A stretch of DNA of 51,795 nucleotides, from assembly GCA_025966365.1 (NCBI GenBank), contig JAICWV010000006.1, forward strand, positions 1 through 51,795, in the 5' to 3' direction. The DNA comes from Chloroflexota bacterium (GTDB lineage: Bacteria > Chloroflexota > UBA5177). This document shows positions 15,785 through 24,606 of the stretch, in pieces (position 1 is the first letter of the stretch; each line of letters begins with the position of its first letter). A model generated the notes under the pieces. The model was not told where the DNA came from. It was given only the letters and a program-made list of their open reading frames with translations, and made no database searches. A program made the translations under genes and the position numbers.

Positions 15785-16864
15785 ATGCAGCGACGGATCC
15801 TTCTTCTCCTCTTCGGTGACCTGGGCGACACTCTCCTGACCGTCCCGGCAATTCGTGCAATCCGGCGGCGGTTCCCGGACGCACGGCTCACGGTTGTGAG
15901 CAAGGCATTGCCGGCCGAGATCGTAGAGCGGTTGAATCTGGTGGACGAGTCGATCGTGGTGGACAAACACCTGTTTGACCGTCCGGCATCCTTACTCGGT
16001 CTGAGATCCTGGCTCCTGATGCTGCGGCTGCTTCTGCGGCTCCGGCGCGAGCGGGCTGACACGGTCGTTCTGTTTCATCACCTGGTCACACGGTGGGGAA
16101 CCCTCAAATTTGCCCTGCTTGCGCTCGCGAGCGGAGCCACGCAGCGCCTGGGCATCGACAACGGACGCGGCTGGTTTCTCACCCAATCGGTGGAAGATCG
16201 CGGCTTCGGCGAGCGTCACGAAGCACAATATTTTCTGGATGTCGCCGCATTGCTGGATGCCGAGGGCACGCTGGACCTGGAGGCACCCGTGACCGATGCC
16301 GACCGCAGGAGCGCGGATACATTGTTGAAGGGTGCGGGAAGACCTCCTTTCATTGCCGTCCACCCGGGAACCGGTTGGTACGGGCCGGGGAGGCGCTGGC
16401 CCGTCGCATCATTCATTCGGGCCGCCGAGCTCTGTCTGGAGGGAACCGGCGGTACCTGCGTGATCGTCGGCACGTCCGTGGAAGCGGACGAGGCAGATGA
16501 GATGGCGGTGGCATTGGGAGAGAGGGCCGTCAATCTGGCCGGGCGGACGAGTATCGGCGAACTGGGCGGCGTTCTGGAGCGCTGTACTGTGACCATCGCC
16601 AATGATGGCGGGGTTGCGCACCTGTCGGCCGCGGTGGGTACACCGGTGGTGACCATCTTCGGGCCGTCAAATGACCGCGCCTGGCGGCCGCTCCTGGGCA
16701 CGGTGGTGGCGTCTGATATCGCCTGCCGGCCGTGCTTTTACCGGGGGTTCGAGCGTGGACTGCCCAACGGCTGCGCCACCCGCGAGTGCCTCGCTCTGGT
16801 ATCCCCACGGATGGTGGCAGACGCCGTTCTCCCCTATGTCGAACGCGCCACCGCCGCCGTTTGA
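15785..16864 (+). CDS. Glycosyltransferase family 9 (heptosyltransferase-like)
   Basis: A 359-residue GT-B enzyme. The N-terminus (RILLLLFGDLGDTLLTVPAIRAIRRRFP) is the GT9 acceptor-domain signature with the catalytic Asp in GDLGD. The C-terminal domain has AVHPGTGW and NDGGVAHLSAAVGTPVVTIFGPSN, the ADP-sugar binding part. Family members add heptose or other sugars to envelope glycolipids. Its 3' end overlaps wecG by 29 nt. The organism shows no other lipopolysaccharide genes here, so the product is more likely another envelope glycan. Confidence 0.88.
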   Translation: MQRRILLLLFGDLGDTLLTVPAIRAIRRRFPDARLTVVSKALPAEIVERLNLVDESIVVDKHLFDRPASLLGLRSWLLMLRLLLRLRRERADTVVLFHHLVTRWGTLKFALLALASGATQRLGIDNGRGWFLTQSVEDRGFGERHEAQYFLDVAALLDAEGTLDLEAPVTDADRRSADTLLKGAGRPPFIAVHPGTGWYGPGRRWPVASFIRAAELCLEGTGGTCVIVGTSVEADEADEMAVALGERAVNLAGRTSIGELGGVLERCTVTIANDGGVAHLSAAVGTPVVTIFGPSNDRAWRPLLGTVVASDIACRPCFYRGFERGLPNGCATRECLALVSPRMVADAVLPYVERATAAV

Positions 16865-17612
16865 GCGGTGCACCGTCCTGGGGGTCCCTGTGGACCTGGT
16901 GACGGAGCCGGAGGTGCTGGCGGCGGCGCGCGGTGCCGTCGAGCACGGGAAACGTGCTCAGATCGTGACCGTGAACGCCGAGTTCGTGGTCATGGCGCAG
17001 GAGAAACCCACCTTTTTGCGCGCGCTTCAGGACGCGGCCGTTGCCACGCCTGATGGAGCCGGCGTCGTCTGGGCGCTTCGCCGCCGGGGCATCGACATCC
17101 GCAGGCTGGGTGGCTCGGACCTGATCTGGTCGCTTTCGGAGCAGGCCGCGCGGCTGGGTCACTCCGTTTTCTTTCTGGGGGCAGCCGAGGGAGTCGCCCA
17201 GGAAGTGGCTCACCGCCTGAGCCTGCGATATCCGGGCTTGCGCGTGGCCGGGGCACTGGCCGGGACTCCGCGCGAAGAGGACGAGGAGGCTATCGCGGCG
17301 CGTATTCACGAATCCGGGGCCGACATCCTGTTCGTGGCCTATGGCGCCCCGGAGCAGGACCTCTGGATCTCGCGCAATCTGGATCATCTGGGCGTCTCGG
17401 TTGCTATCGGCGTCGGTGGCAGCTTCGATTATGTGGCCGGGAAGGCACGGCGCGCGCCGCCGTGGATGCGGGATCGGGGCCTGGACTGGCTGTGGCGTCT
17501 GGTAATGCAGCCGTGGCGCTGGAGGCGCATGCTAGCCTTACCACGGTTTGCTCTGCTCGTCCTGACCGCGCGGGGCGGCGGGATCGGGCAGCCCGAACAC
17601 TATTTCGACTGA
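16836..17612 (+). CDS. WecG/TagA/CpsF family glycosyltransferase (GT26)
   Basis: A 258-residue enzyme with LGVPVDLVTEPEVL, TVNAEFVVMAQEKPTF, the catalytic ATPDGAGVVWALRRRG, FFLGAAEG and VAYGAPEQDLW in family order. TagA/WecG adds N-acetylmannosamine (or its uronic acid) to GlcNAc-pyrophosphoryl-undecaprenol, the product of TagO/WecA, which is encoded next. The start ATG lies inside the GT9 gene. A basic, aromatic C-terminus (WLWRLVMQPWRWRRM) should bind the membrane surface. Confidence 0.9.
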   Translation: MSNAPPPPFERCTVLGVPVDLVTEPEVLAAARGAVEHGKRAQIVTVNAEFVVMAQEKPTFLRALQDAAVATPDGAGVVWALRRRGIDIRRLGGSDLIWSLSEQAARLGHSVFFLGAAEGVAQEVAHRLSLRYPGLRVAGALAGTPREEDEEAIAARIHESGADILFVAYGAPEQDLWISRNLDHLGVSVAIGVGGSFDYVAGKARRAPPWMRDRGLDWLWRLVMQPWRWRRMLALPRFALLVLTARGGGIGQPEHYFD

Positions 17613-18703
17613 AGGCGGGACGTCTGCTCCACCTGTCCGCACAATCGCCGCTGCTCTGGCTGGTACCGCTGACACTATCCTGTGTCCTGGGATTGCTTCT
17701 AACCCCCGTGGCCATGGCGGCCGCCAATCGCCTGGGCATCATCGACCAGCCGGTGGGGATGAAGATCCACAAGCGGCCGACCCCGCTGCTGGGTGGCGTG
17801 GCGGTGTTCATCACCTTCGCCGTCGTCGTCGTCATCGCAGCCCCGCTCGATGATCCCGTGCGGGGTGTTCTACTGGGCGGCCTGGCGGCCGTGGCCGTGG
17901 GGGTGCTCGATGAGGTGCTCACGCTCCCCCCCCTTGCGCATCTCCTCGGGCAGATCGCGACGGCCGGAGTTGCGATCGCCGGTGGGGTCGGCGTGATCAA
18001 ATACGTGAGCGCTCCCTCCAACAGTCCGATTACACCGGCGGTGAGCGTGCCACTCGCCATCGGTCTCGTCTTGACCATGTTCTGGCTGGTGGGAATGATG
18101 AACACCATCAACTTCCTGGACGGTCTGGATGGACTGGCGCCCGGAATCGCGGCGATCGCCGCCGTGCTCCTCGCCATCTGGGCCTCGGAGCCCCATCGCT
18201 TCGCGCTGCCGTCAACCCAGCCGGAGAGCGTTATTCTGCCCATGGCACTGGCCGGGGCGCTGCTCGGGTTTCTCGCCTACAACTGGAATCCTGCCCGCAT
18301 CTTCCTGGGAGACTCCGGCAGCATGTTTCTGGGACTGGCGCTGGGTGCCCTGTCGATTGTGGGGCCCGCGAAGCTGGGAACCGCGCTTATCGTGCTGATC
18401 GTCCCTGTGCTCGACGTTGCCTGGGCCATCGTGCGTCGGGGAATGCGCGGGAAGAGTTTTCTGTCGGGCGATAAGCAACACGTGTATCACCGGATGGTCG
18501 AGCTTGGTCTGAGTCCGACTCGCACCGTGGTACTGCTCTATGCCATCTGCATCGTGCTGGGGATCGTCGACCTGCTGCTGCTCAAACTCTCAAAATACAT
18601 CGGCTTCGCGGTACTGGTCGTGATCCTGATCGCGATTTTTGTCCTTCTTGAAGTCCGGGCGGAGACAGCACGAGCGCATTACGGCAGTAACCCGGAGCAC
18701 TGA
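17609..18703 (+). CDS. WecA/TagO-like polyprenyl-phosphate N-acetylhexosamine-1-phosphate transferase
   Basis: About 364 residues, 10-11 membrane helices. IHKRPTPLLGGVAVF, the Mg-binding MNTINFLDGLDGLAPGI, YNWNPARIFLGDSGSMFLG and DKQHVYHRM are intact. The first cytoplasmic DD pair is VLDEV here, Asp-Glu instead of Asp-Asp. It starts glycan synthesis on undecaprenyl phosphate. The start is uncertain: no ATG precedes the first helix; a CTG at 17609 overlapping the wecG stop (CTGA) gives the usual family length, while a GTG at 17513 would add 32 atypical residues. Confidence 0.88.
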   Translation: MKAGRLLHLSAQSPLLWLVPLTLSCVLGLLLTPVAMAAANRLGIIDQPVGMKIHKRPTPLLGGVAVFITFAVVVVIAAPLDDPVRGVLLGGLAAVAVGVLDEVLTLPPLAHLLGQIATAGVAIAGGVGVIKYVSAPSNSPITPAVSVPLAIGLVLTMFWLVGMMNTINFLDGLDGLAPGIAAIAAVLLAIWASEPHRFALPSTQPESVILPMALAGALLGFLAYNWNPARIFLGDSGSMFLGLALGALSIVGPAKLGTALIVLIVPVLDVAWAIVRRGMRGKSFLSGDKQHVYHRMVELGLSPTRTVVLLYAICIVLGIVDLLLLKLSKYIGFAVLVVILIAIFVLLEVRAETARAHYGSNPEH

Positions 18704-18740
18704 GCCATCCACGCGGGCGCGGGAGGACGGCGGCCGTCCG

Positions 18741-19802
18741 TCAGACACCACCCGCCCCCTGCGGAAGGGACCGGTGTGCCGCGTACCAGTGGACGAAGCC
18801 GAAGATGACGAGGCTAAAAACCCATCCCGCCAGGACGTCCGTCACCCAGTGCTCTCCCAGGTAAATGACTGAGAAGAACACTGCCAGAACCCAGCCGCCG
18901 AAGAAGACAGCCGCCCGCTTGCTGACCAGGCGCACCGCCAGCAGCTCGAGCAAGGGGAACGCGGCGTGCTCGGAGGGGAACGCCGCGACCTTGTCGCCGG
19001 CCAGCTTGAACACATAGAAGATCGGGGTTCCGTGGAATGGGAGCGGGTGAGCTGCCAGAACCGGGCCGAAGCGGTTGACGATTCCCGGAAGGTAGACGTG
19101 CCCATGAGCCTGGATGTACTGGACAGGATGGGTGATACCGATACTTCTCAGGGCCGGCCAATCGCGGGTCGAGAAGTACTGGCCGTGGAGGTGGACCAGC
19201 TGATACGCGGCCAGCCAGGGCGGAACGGCCGGGAAGACGATGAACGTGATAAAGCCAAGGACCAGCAGAGCCAGGGCGGCGGCAGCGAATTGGAAATAGA
19301 CGCCACGGTTCACGCGCCAGAGGAAGTACCCGATGATGAACGGCTCGGAAAGGTGCATGTTGTAGATGCCGGCCGTGAGCCAGTCCAGCCAGGTGAGTTG
19401 ATCGCCGGCGGCCAGGTGCAGTTGAACGACCTCCACCGGCTGATGCCCGAGTCCGACCATCCGGTCCAGGTTCAACATGAAGTCCAGATGCCAGGGAAAG
19501 GGCGAGCCGGCCGCAATCGCCCCACTCAGGTTCCACATGACCATTCCGATCAGGTAGAACCACCAATCCCGGAGGAAGCGGAGCGGCATCCGGCTGATCA
19601 GCAGTGCGGCCAGGAAGACAGACAACGAGAGCAGCTCCACCCCGAGACGGACGTTGAAGAAGTCGGTCAGAGCGACAAGGGCAATGAAGTAGCCCGCCAG
19701 CACCCAGAGCTCGCGGCCGGAGGCGCGATGCCAGGCTGCACGCCTATCTACCCGGTCAGCAGCCCTGCTCGTCGTCTCACCCGTTCCGGGGGCCCGGGTC
19801 AT
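18741..19802 (-). CDS. PAP2-superfamily membrane protein, Aur1/inositolphosphotransferase-like
   Basis: A 353-residue protein with about eight membrane helices. The C-terminal half has AAFPSEHAAFPLLELL and VIYLGEHWVTDVLAGW, the two histidine motifs of PAP2_3/Aur1-type enzymes; DWLTAGIYNMHLSEPFIIGYFLWR also fits that group. Aur1-like members transfer inositol phosphate between lipids or act as lipid phosphatases. The ATG (19802) overlaps the stop of the fabG-like gene in ATGA, so the two are coupled. A link to the inositol lipid genes at 44-49 kb is attractive but unproven. Confidence 0.75.
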   Translation of the reverse strand: MTRAPGTGETTSRAADRVDRRAAWHRASGRELWVLAGYFIALVALTDFFNVRLGVELLSLSVFLAALLISRMPLRFLRDWWFYLIGMVMWNLSGAIAAGSPFPWHLDFMLNLDRMVGLGHQPVEVVQLHLAAGDQLTWLDWLTAGIYNMHLSEPFIIGYFLWRVNRGVYFQFAAAALALLVLGFITFIVFPAVPPWLAAYQLVHLHGQYFSTRDWPALRSIGITHPVQYIQAHGHVYLPGIVNRFGPVLAAHPLPFHGTPIFYVFKLAGDKVAAFPSEHAAFPLLELLAVRLVSKRAAVFFGGWVLAVFFSVIYLGEHWVTDVLAGWVFSLVIFGFVHWYAAHRSLPQGAGGV

Positions 19803-20572
19803 GAATGGAGCCCGGCTCCGGCCCTTGCCAGCAGGCCTCCATCCACGGCCACGCATTGGCCGGTGACATATCCCGCCGCATCGCCGGCAAAAAAGGCGAT
19901 GAGTGCGGCAATGTCTTCGACGGTGCCGTTCCGCCGCATGGGGATGCGCTCGTACCATGCGGCCACCTGGGCTTCTGTGAGATGAGCGACAGCATCGGTG
20001 GTGATGTAGCCGGGGACCACGCAGTTCACGGTGATGTTATGCGGCGCGGCGGTAACAGCCAGCTCGCGAGTCAATCCTTCGACCGCCGCCTTGGCGGTAG
20101 CATAATTGGCCTGGCCGGCGTTTCCGAGTGAGCCGACCACCGAGCCGACTGTGATGATGCGGCCCCCGCCCCGGGCGCTCATGGTCTCGATTGCCGTCCG
20201 GCAGAGCGCTCGCGGGCCCGCCAGATCCGTGTACCAGATGGCGTCCCAGTCGTCCTCAGTCATCTGGATGAGGAGCCGGTCGCGCGTGATACCGGCGTTG
20301 CTGACGACGATGTCAATCGGTCCCAGCGCATCCTCGGCCCGCCGGAACAGCTCGGACGCCGCCTCCTCATCCGCCATGTCGGCGGCAAGGCACGCGGCCC
20401 GGCGTCCCTTTGCTTCGATCTGCCGGGCTACATTCTCCGCTTCGCCGGACGAGCGCAGGTAGTTAATGGCGATGTCGTAGCCGTCCTCGACCAGACGGAG
20501 CGCTGTGGCACGGCCGATTCCCCGGGAAGCCCCGGTGATCAGGGCACCGCCCCGGCTGCGTGGTGTCTCCAT
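19799..20572 (-). CDS. Short-chain dehydrogenase, FabG-like 3-oxoacyl reductase
   Basis: A 257-residue classical SDR: cofactor motif TGASRGIGRA (residues 14-23), NAG at the helix-4 site, catalytic Ser in ITVGSVVGSLG, YATAK (Tyr and Lys) and the C-terminal VTGQCVAVDGG. This is the FabG pattern; it reduces 3-oxoacyl chains with NADPH. Coupling with a lipid-modifying PAP2 protein suggests a lipid or diol role, but the true substrate is not visible. TAGAAT lies 9 nt before the ATG. Confidence 0.85.
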   Translation of the reverse strand: METPRSRGGALITGASRGIGRATALRLVEDGYDIAINYLRSSGEAENVARQIEAKGRRAACLAADMADEEAASELFRRAEDALGPIDIVVSNAGITRDRLLIQMTEDDWDAIWYTDLAGPRALCRTAIETMSARGGGRIITVGSVVGSLGNAGQANYATAKAAVEGLTRELAVTAAPHNITVNCVVPGYITTDAVAHLTEAQVAAWYERIPMRRNGTVEDIAALIAFFAGDAAGYVTGQCVAVDGGLLARAGAGLHS

Positions 20573-20581
20573 AGCTCACGT

Positions 20582-20587
20582 ATTCTA
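20582..20587 (-). promoter_or_regulatory. -10 box close to the fabG-like start
   Basis: TAGAAT on the minus strand ends 9 nt before the ATG at 20572. The transcript leader would be only a few nucleotides long. Confidence 0.4.
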
Positions 20588-20630
20588 GTCGAGTCCAATC
20601 GAGACCACCCCGCACCACCGATTTCGCCGT

Positions 20631-20636
20631 TATACT
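20631..20636 (+). promoter_or_regulatory. -10 box of the methyltransferase operon
   Basis: TATACT lies 30 nt before the methyltransferase ATG, divergent from the fabG box. No -35 consensus is seen. Confidence 0.4.
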
Positions 20637-20666
20637 TGTGCAAAGGACGGACCGTACCGGAGGAAG

Positions 20667-21509
20667 ATGACGATGGACGCTGGCGGCAGTGCGCCTGATT
20701 ACACCTTTGAGGCGTTTGCACGCCACGACTTTTACCGCACGGTAAACGAGCATCTGGTCGATGCGACGCTGCAGATTCGGGAGCGCCTGCCTTCGCTGCC
20801 GATCCATCGGGCACTCGACCTTGCGTGCGGTACCGGAGCGGTAACCAAGCTTCTGGCGGACAGGCTGAGGGCCATGCGAGAGCCGGTCGAGATCGTCGGC
20901 GTCGATCCATCGGAAAGCGCGCTGGAGAAGGCGCGGCGGTTCGTGGGCAGTGCCGCCGAGTTCGTGCGAGGCACGGCACAGGCCTTTTCCAACGTGGTAT
21001 CGGGCGTTGACATAATCCTGTTCTGCAATGCCATTCACCTGCTTCCCGACAAGGAGCCGGTGATCGCCGAGGCGCGGCAGGCGCTGAACAACGGAGGCGT
21101 TCTGGGATTCAACACCTCCTTTTACGACGGGTGCTACACGCCCGGGACGGAGCGCTTTTACAAGCTCTGGATGCTCCGATCGCTTCAGCTCTTGAAACAG
21201 GAGGCCGGCATCCGCCCGGATCGAACCAAGGTCCAGGCGATGCGCTGGCTCAGCCCCGAGGAGTATCGGGACATGCTGGAGCGGAACGGCTTCGAGGTGG
21301 CCCAGATGACGGCCGAACAGGCGATGATGACCTGCCAGAGCTGGCAAGACATCAGTCAGTATTCTGAATTCGCCGAGGGCGCCCTTCCCGGCGTGCCACT
21401 GGACACGGCGATCTCGGTGCTCAAGCGGTCGGTTGCGCAGACGTACGAGGAGATGGGAATCAACGAGCTGCCGAGAAATTGGCTGCAGGTCGTCGCGCGC
21501 GCCGTGTGA
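20667..21509 (+). CDS. Class I SAM-dependent methyltransferase
   Basis: A 280-residue protein: motif I ALDLACGTGAVTKLL (about residues 49-63), motif II acidic VGVDPSES, and a region IILFCNAIHLLPD in place of motif IV. The C-terminal half is a helical lid with MRWLSPEEYRDMLERNGFEV. The substrate is unknown; small-molecule or lipid/polyketide methyltransferases look like this. GGAGG before the ATG supports the start. Its TGA overlaps the ATG of the following membrane glycosyltransferase (TGATG), so the two act together or are at least co-translated. Confidence 0.8.
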   Translation: MTMDAGGSAPDYTFEAFARHDFYRTVNEHLVDATLQIRERLPSLPIHRALDLACGTGAVTKLLADRLRAMREPVEIVGVDPSESALEKARRFVGSAAEFVRGTAQAFSNVVSGVDIILFCNAIHLLPDKEPVIAEARQALNNGGVLGFNTSFYDGCYTPGTERFYKLWMLRSLQLLKQEAGIRPDRTKVQAMRWLSPEEYRDMLERNGFEVAQMTAEQAMMTCQSWQDISQYSEFAEGALPGVPLDTAISVLKRSVAQTYEEMGINELPRNWLQVVARAV

Positions 21510-23149
21510 TGCCTGCTTCCATCCGGCGCTGGAGCGATCCTCTGCTCCTGCTGGTCTTCTTTCTCTGCGTCTACCTCCTTACCGGGTCCGCTGACCTACT
21601 CCAGAACGGTGACACCGATCTGCGCATTCAGACTGCGCAGGCGGCGGTGGATCATCACCGCGTCTGGATCGAGAGCCCGATGTGGCTCGATACCCGCACC
21701 GCGATAGGGCGCGGAGGCCACCTGTACGCCTATTACGGACCAGGGCAGGCGCTGGTAGTGGTACCGCTCTACGTGCTCGGTCAGGTGCTGGCGATGGCCA
21801 TTAATCTTCACTTCGATGTCGGCACCGTCAACGTCATCGCCCTGTATGCCAGCCGGTCTGCTGACCTCATTCTGGGCGCGATTCTCGCGGTCGTCTTCTA
21901 TTTGATGGCAGTCAGCATCGGCTTCAGGCGGAACACGGCCGTCGTTTTGACCCTGGCTTTCGGCCTCGCAACCGCGGCCTGGCCGGACGCGCAGAGCGCC
22001 CTCGAGCAGACGCAGGTGGATCTCTGTCTGCTACTGGCCGTCCTGGCTGCCTGGGCATTCATCAAGCGCGGGATGACGAACCGATGGCTTCTATTCCTAT
22101 CGGGGTGCGCCCTGGGGTTCGGTGTGGTGACGCGGTATGACTTTACCCTCTATATCCCGGTACTGCTGCTGTTTCCCGCGGCCGTCCGCATCGCCCGGGC
22201 TCGCCCCGGAATCGTCAAGGACATGGCAACCATGCTGGCCGGAATCGTCCCGGGCTACCTGGTAATCGGCCTGTGGAACTGGATCCGGTTCGCCTCGGTG
22301 ACGACCACGGGGCTCCACGAGCGCACCTTCGGCGAGCCTCCGCTTTTCGGTCTGGCGTCCCTGCTCGTGAGTCCGGGCAAGGGGCTGGTCTGGTACGTGC
22401 CTCTGGTATTTCTGCTGCCCTGGGCCGTTCCCGCATTCGTGCGCCGCCGGCCCGAGCTGTCTTTACTTTTTGCCGCGCTTTTTCTCTTCCCGCTGTTGTT
22501 CTATGCCAACGTCTGGTACTGGCACGGCGATCCTGCCTGGGGACCGCGTTACCTGTACGTGGCGCTCCCGTATCTGATCCTGCCGCTGGGCGAGATCGTA
22601 GAACGATGGCGGCGAGAGCCGGCGTCGCTCAAGGCGGCCGCCGTGGGCCTGGTCGTGATCAGCCTCGCCATCCAGATCGCGGCGGTGTCTGTCACCCAGT
22701 GGCGATTCTGGTACCACCAGGAGGTCCTGCGGATGCAGACGGCGAGTCCTGCTACCTGGGCCGGGCAGCCATTCCATTGGGGACCGACGCGCTACCACTA
22801 CTACTGGGTACCGTCAGAGTCGCCGATCATTCAGCAGTTTGTCGACCTCTACCAGGTTATCCGGCTGGACACCGGAGACCCGCGGTACGCACTCTCCGGA
22901 CAGCCGGATCCGTACGTGTCCAGTCCGGTGCCGAACTATCCCGTGAATTCGCTGCTCTTCTGGTGGACCGACGTTCAGCACCCGGTGCTGGGTCCTCGCA
23001 CCCGCGGTGGCATCGCTCTCATCCTCGCCGTTGTCGGACTGGTAAGTCTGCTGGCGTTGCTCCGCTCTCTTCGTCTCCCGGCCGTGGAAAGCGAGCGAGA
23101 GTCGCGCGTTCCGGCGGAACGAGGCACCCAGGCAGCGGGCATTCCCTGA
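21509..23149 (+). CDS. GT-C (GT39/PMT-like) membrane glycosyltransferase
   Basis: A 546-residue polytopic protein with about 11 helices. Loop 1 carries GDTDLRIQTAQAAVDHHRVW and the long loop GGHLYAYYGPGQALVVVPLY, then SALEQTQVD, as in polyprenyl-phosphate-sugar dependent transferases. The C-terminal third contains WYWHGDPAWGPRYL, common in this group. It acts on the outer membrane face. Start fixed by TGATG coupling to the methyltransferase. It ends 4 nt before the convergent proC gene, so neither has room for a separate terminator. Confidence 0.75.
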   Translation: MPASIRRWSDPLLLLVFFLCVYLLTGSADLLQNGDTDLRIQTAQAAVDHHRVWIESPMWLDTRTAIGRGGHLYAYYGPGQALVVVPLYVLGQVLAMAINLHFDVGTVNVIALYASRSADLILGAILAVVFYLMAVSIGFRRNTAVVLTLAFGLATAAWPDAQSALEQTQVDLCLLLAVLAAWAFIKRGMTNRWLLFLSGCALGFGVVTRYDFTLYIPVLLLFPAAVRIARARPGIVKDMATMLAGIVPGYLVIGLWNWIRFASVTTTGLHERTFGEPPLFGLASLLVSPGKGLVWYVPLVFLLPWAVPAFVRRRPELSLLFAALFLFPLLFYANVWYWHGDPAWGPRYLYVALPYLILPLGEIVERWRREPASLKAAAVGLVVISLAIQIAAVSVTQWRFWYHQEVLRMQTASPATWAGQPFHWGPTRYHYYWVPSESPIIQQFVDLYQVIRLDTGDPRYALSGQPDPYVSSPVPNYPVNSLLFWWTDVQHPVLGPRTRGGIALILAVVGLVSLLALLRSLRLPAVESERESRVPAERGTQAAGIP

Positions 23150-23153
23150 CCGG

Positions 23154-23984
23154 TTATGCGTCCGCCGCGTCTTTGGCCAGCCGGACGGCGCGCTTCATTG
23201 CGGCCAGGACGCCGTCGATAGCCGCACCGCGCACCGCCCGCTCCTCCAGCACCTTGACGCCTTCCACCGTGACCCCGCCAGGAGTGCAGAGCTCTTCCAT
23301 GAGTTGAGCCGGAGGTTTTTCCGTCGCCTCCACGTTGCGGGCCGCGGCGACGACCTGCTCGATGGCACGGGCGTGCGAGGCCTGATGGCGCAGTCCGACC
23401 AGAGACCCGGCCGTGATCAGCGCGTCCAGCAGCATGTAGACCGCCGCCGTGGTCGTGGACCCAAAGGTAGTGAACGCGTCCATCTCCGACTCCGGCAGAA
23501 CGATGACGTTCTCGCTCACCGTCCCGAAGAGCCGGGAGGCCAGGGCCAGGTGGTCGGCGGTTGTATCTTTATTGAGCGAGAGGCCGGTGGTTCCCATTTT
23601 GATCTGGGCGAAGAAGGTCGGCATGGCGCGGATGAACGGGATTCCCGAGGGGAGGCGGTTTTCGTAGAAGCGAATGGGCAGACCGGCCGCGATGGAGATG
23701 AGCAGATGGTCCGCGCTCGCCACATCTCGCAGCTCCTCGAGAACGGCGGGCATCGCCTGCGGACGAACACAGAGCACGGTGAGGTCAGCAGAGGTATACG
23801 CCTCTCGATTGTCCCGAACGCCCTTTACACCGAGCGACTGTCGAAGCTGCTCCAGCCGGTCGTCGCGGTAGTGGGAAACGAGAATACTCTCCGGGGGAAC
23901 CAGCTTGCTGCGCAAGAGCCCGGCTGCCAGCACTTCGGCCATAACACCGGCGCCGATGAATGCAATTCGTTGACCTTCCAGCAT
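23154..23984 (-). CDS. proC: Pyrroline-5-carboxylate reductase
   Basis: A 276-residue enzyme of standard length. The N-terminal FIGAGVMAEVLAAGLL binds NAD(P)H, AMPTFFAQIKMGTTGLS is the PNTP-like signature region and the C-terminal dimer helix ends in TPGGVTVEGVKVLEE. It makes the last step of proline synthesis. The PNTP motif reads AMPTFF here, a mild variation. GGAGAAGGAG precedes the ATG. Confidence 0.92.
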   Translation of the reverse strand: MLEGQRIAFIGAGVMAEVLAAGLLRSKLVPPESILVSHYRDDRLEQLRQSLGVKGVRDNREAYTSADLTVLCVRPQAMPAVLEELRDVASADHLLISIAAGLPIRFYENRLPSGIPFIRAMPTFFAQIKMGTTGLSLNKDTTADHLALASRLFGTVSENVIVLPESEMDAFTTFGSTTTAAVYMLLDALITAGSLVGLRHQASHARAIEQVVAAARNVEATEKPPAQLMEELCTPGGVTVEGVKVLEERAVRGAAIDGVLAAMKRAVRLAKDAADA

Positions 23985-24027
23985 CTCCTTCTCCGTTCCG
24001 TCTCGGGCTCAGGCGTCGACCGGCCGC

Positions 24028-24606
24028 TCAGGCGCGAGCATCGATCGGGGGACGGTCGATGATGACCTCACAGGGAGCGTGCTCGAATACATATTCGACG
24101 GAACGGGCGTAACGCGTGCCTCGGTGATTCGATTTCGGCACGTCGCTCAGCATCAGCAGGTCGCAGTTGGTCCCTTCGGCGTACTGAACTATGGTGACGC
24201 CCGCCTGCCGGGCAGCCTGAAGGCGCTTGTTGATCTTCACGTCGTATTTATGCGCGATCTTGGCGGCCCGTGTGAAGGCCTCCTCGGCGCGGCTTCGCTG
24301 CTCGTCACTGACGGCGGAGAGGGGCAGGGTCTGCGGGACTTCAGCCACGTAGAGGACGTCCATGGTCGCTCCGCGATACCGCGCCATCTGGCTGGCAAGC
24401 GCCACCAACCGGTCGGAGTAGCTGTCTCCCTGCACCGGTACCACGATGTGAGCGAAGCGGCTCTGCTCGCGCTGGATCCGTTTCACGTGAGACTCGATGT
24501 TGCCCACGGTGGGAATGTGGAGCATCCACCAGAGGATGGAGCCGATAGCGCCCACGTAGACCAGCGCGATCACGGCGCCCAGTACCGAGGCTGATTCCTG
24601 AATCAT
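24028..24606 (-). CDS. Membrane-anchored universal stress (UspA-like) protein
   Basis: 192 residues: one N-terminal membrane helix (VLGAVIALVYVGAIGSILWW), then a Usp domain facing the cytoplasm (HIVVPVQGDSYSDRLVALASQMAR, MDVLYVAEVPQTL, CDLLMLSDVPKSNHRGTRYARSVEYVFEHAPCEVIID). The usual G-2x-G-9x-G(S/T) ATP motif is not preserved: the second half reads SDVPKSNHRGTRYARS. Its ATG overlaps the stop of the 63-residue membrane protein (ATGA), so the two are a coupled pair. I infer a stress sensor fixed to the membrane. Confidence 0.8.
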   Translation of the reverse strand: MIQESASVLGAVIALVYVGAIGSILWWMLHIPTVGNIESHVKRIQREQSRFAHIVVPVQGDSYSDRLVALASQMARYRGATMDVLYVAEVPQTLPLSAVSDEQRSRAEEAFTRAAKIAHKYDVKINKRLQAARQAGVTIVQYAEGTNCDLLMLSDVPKSNHRGTRYARSVEYVFEHAPCEVIIDRPPIDARA

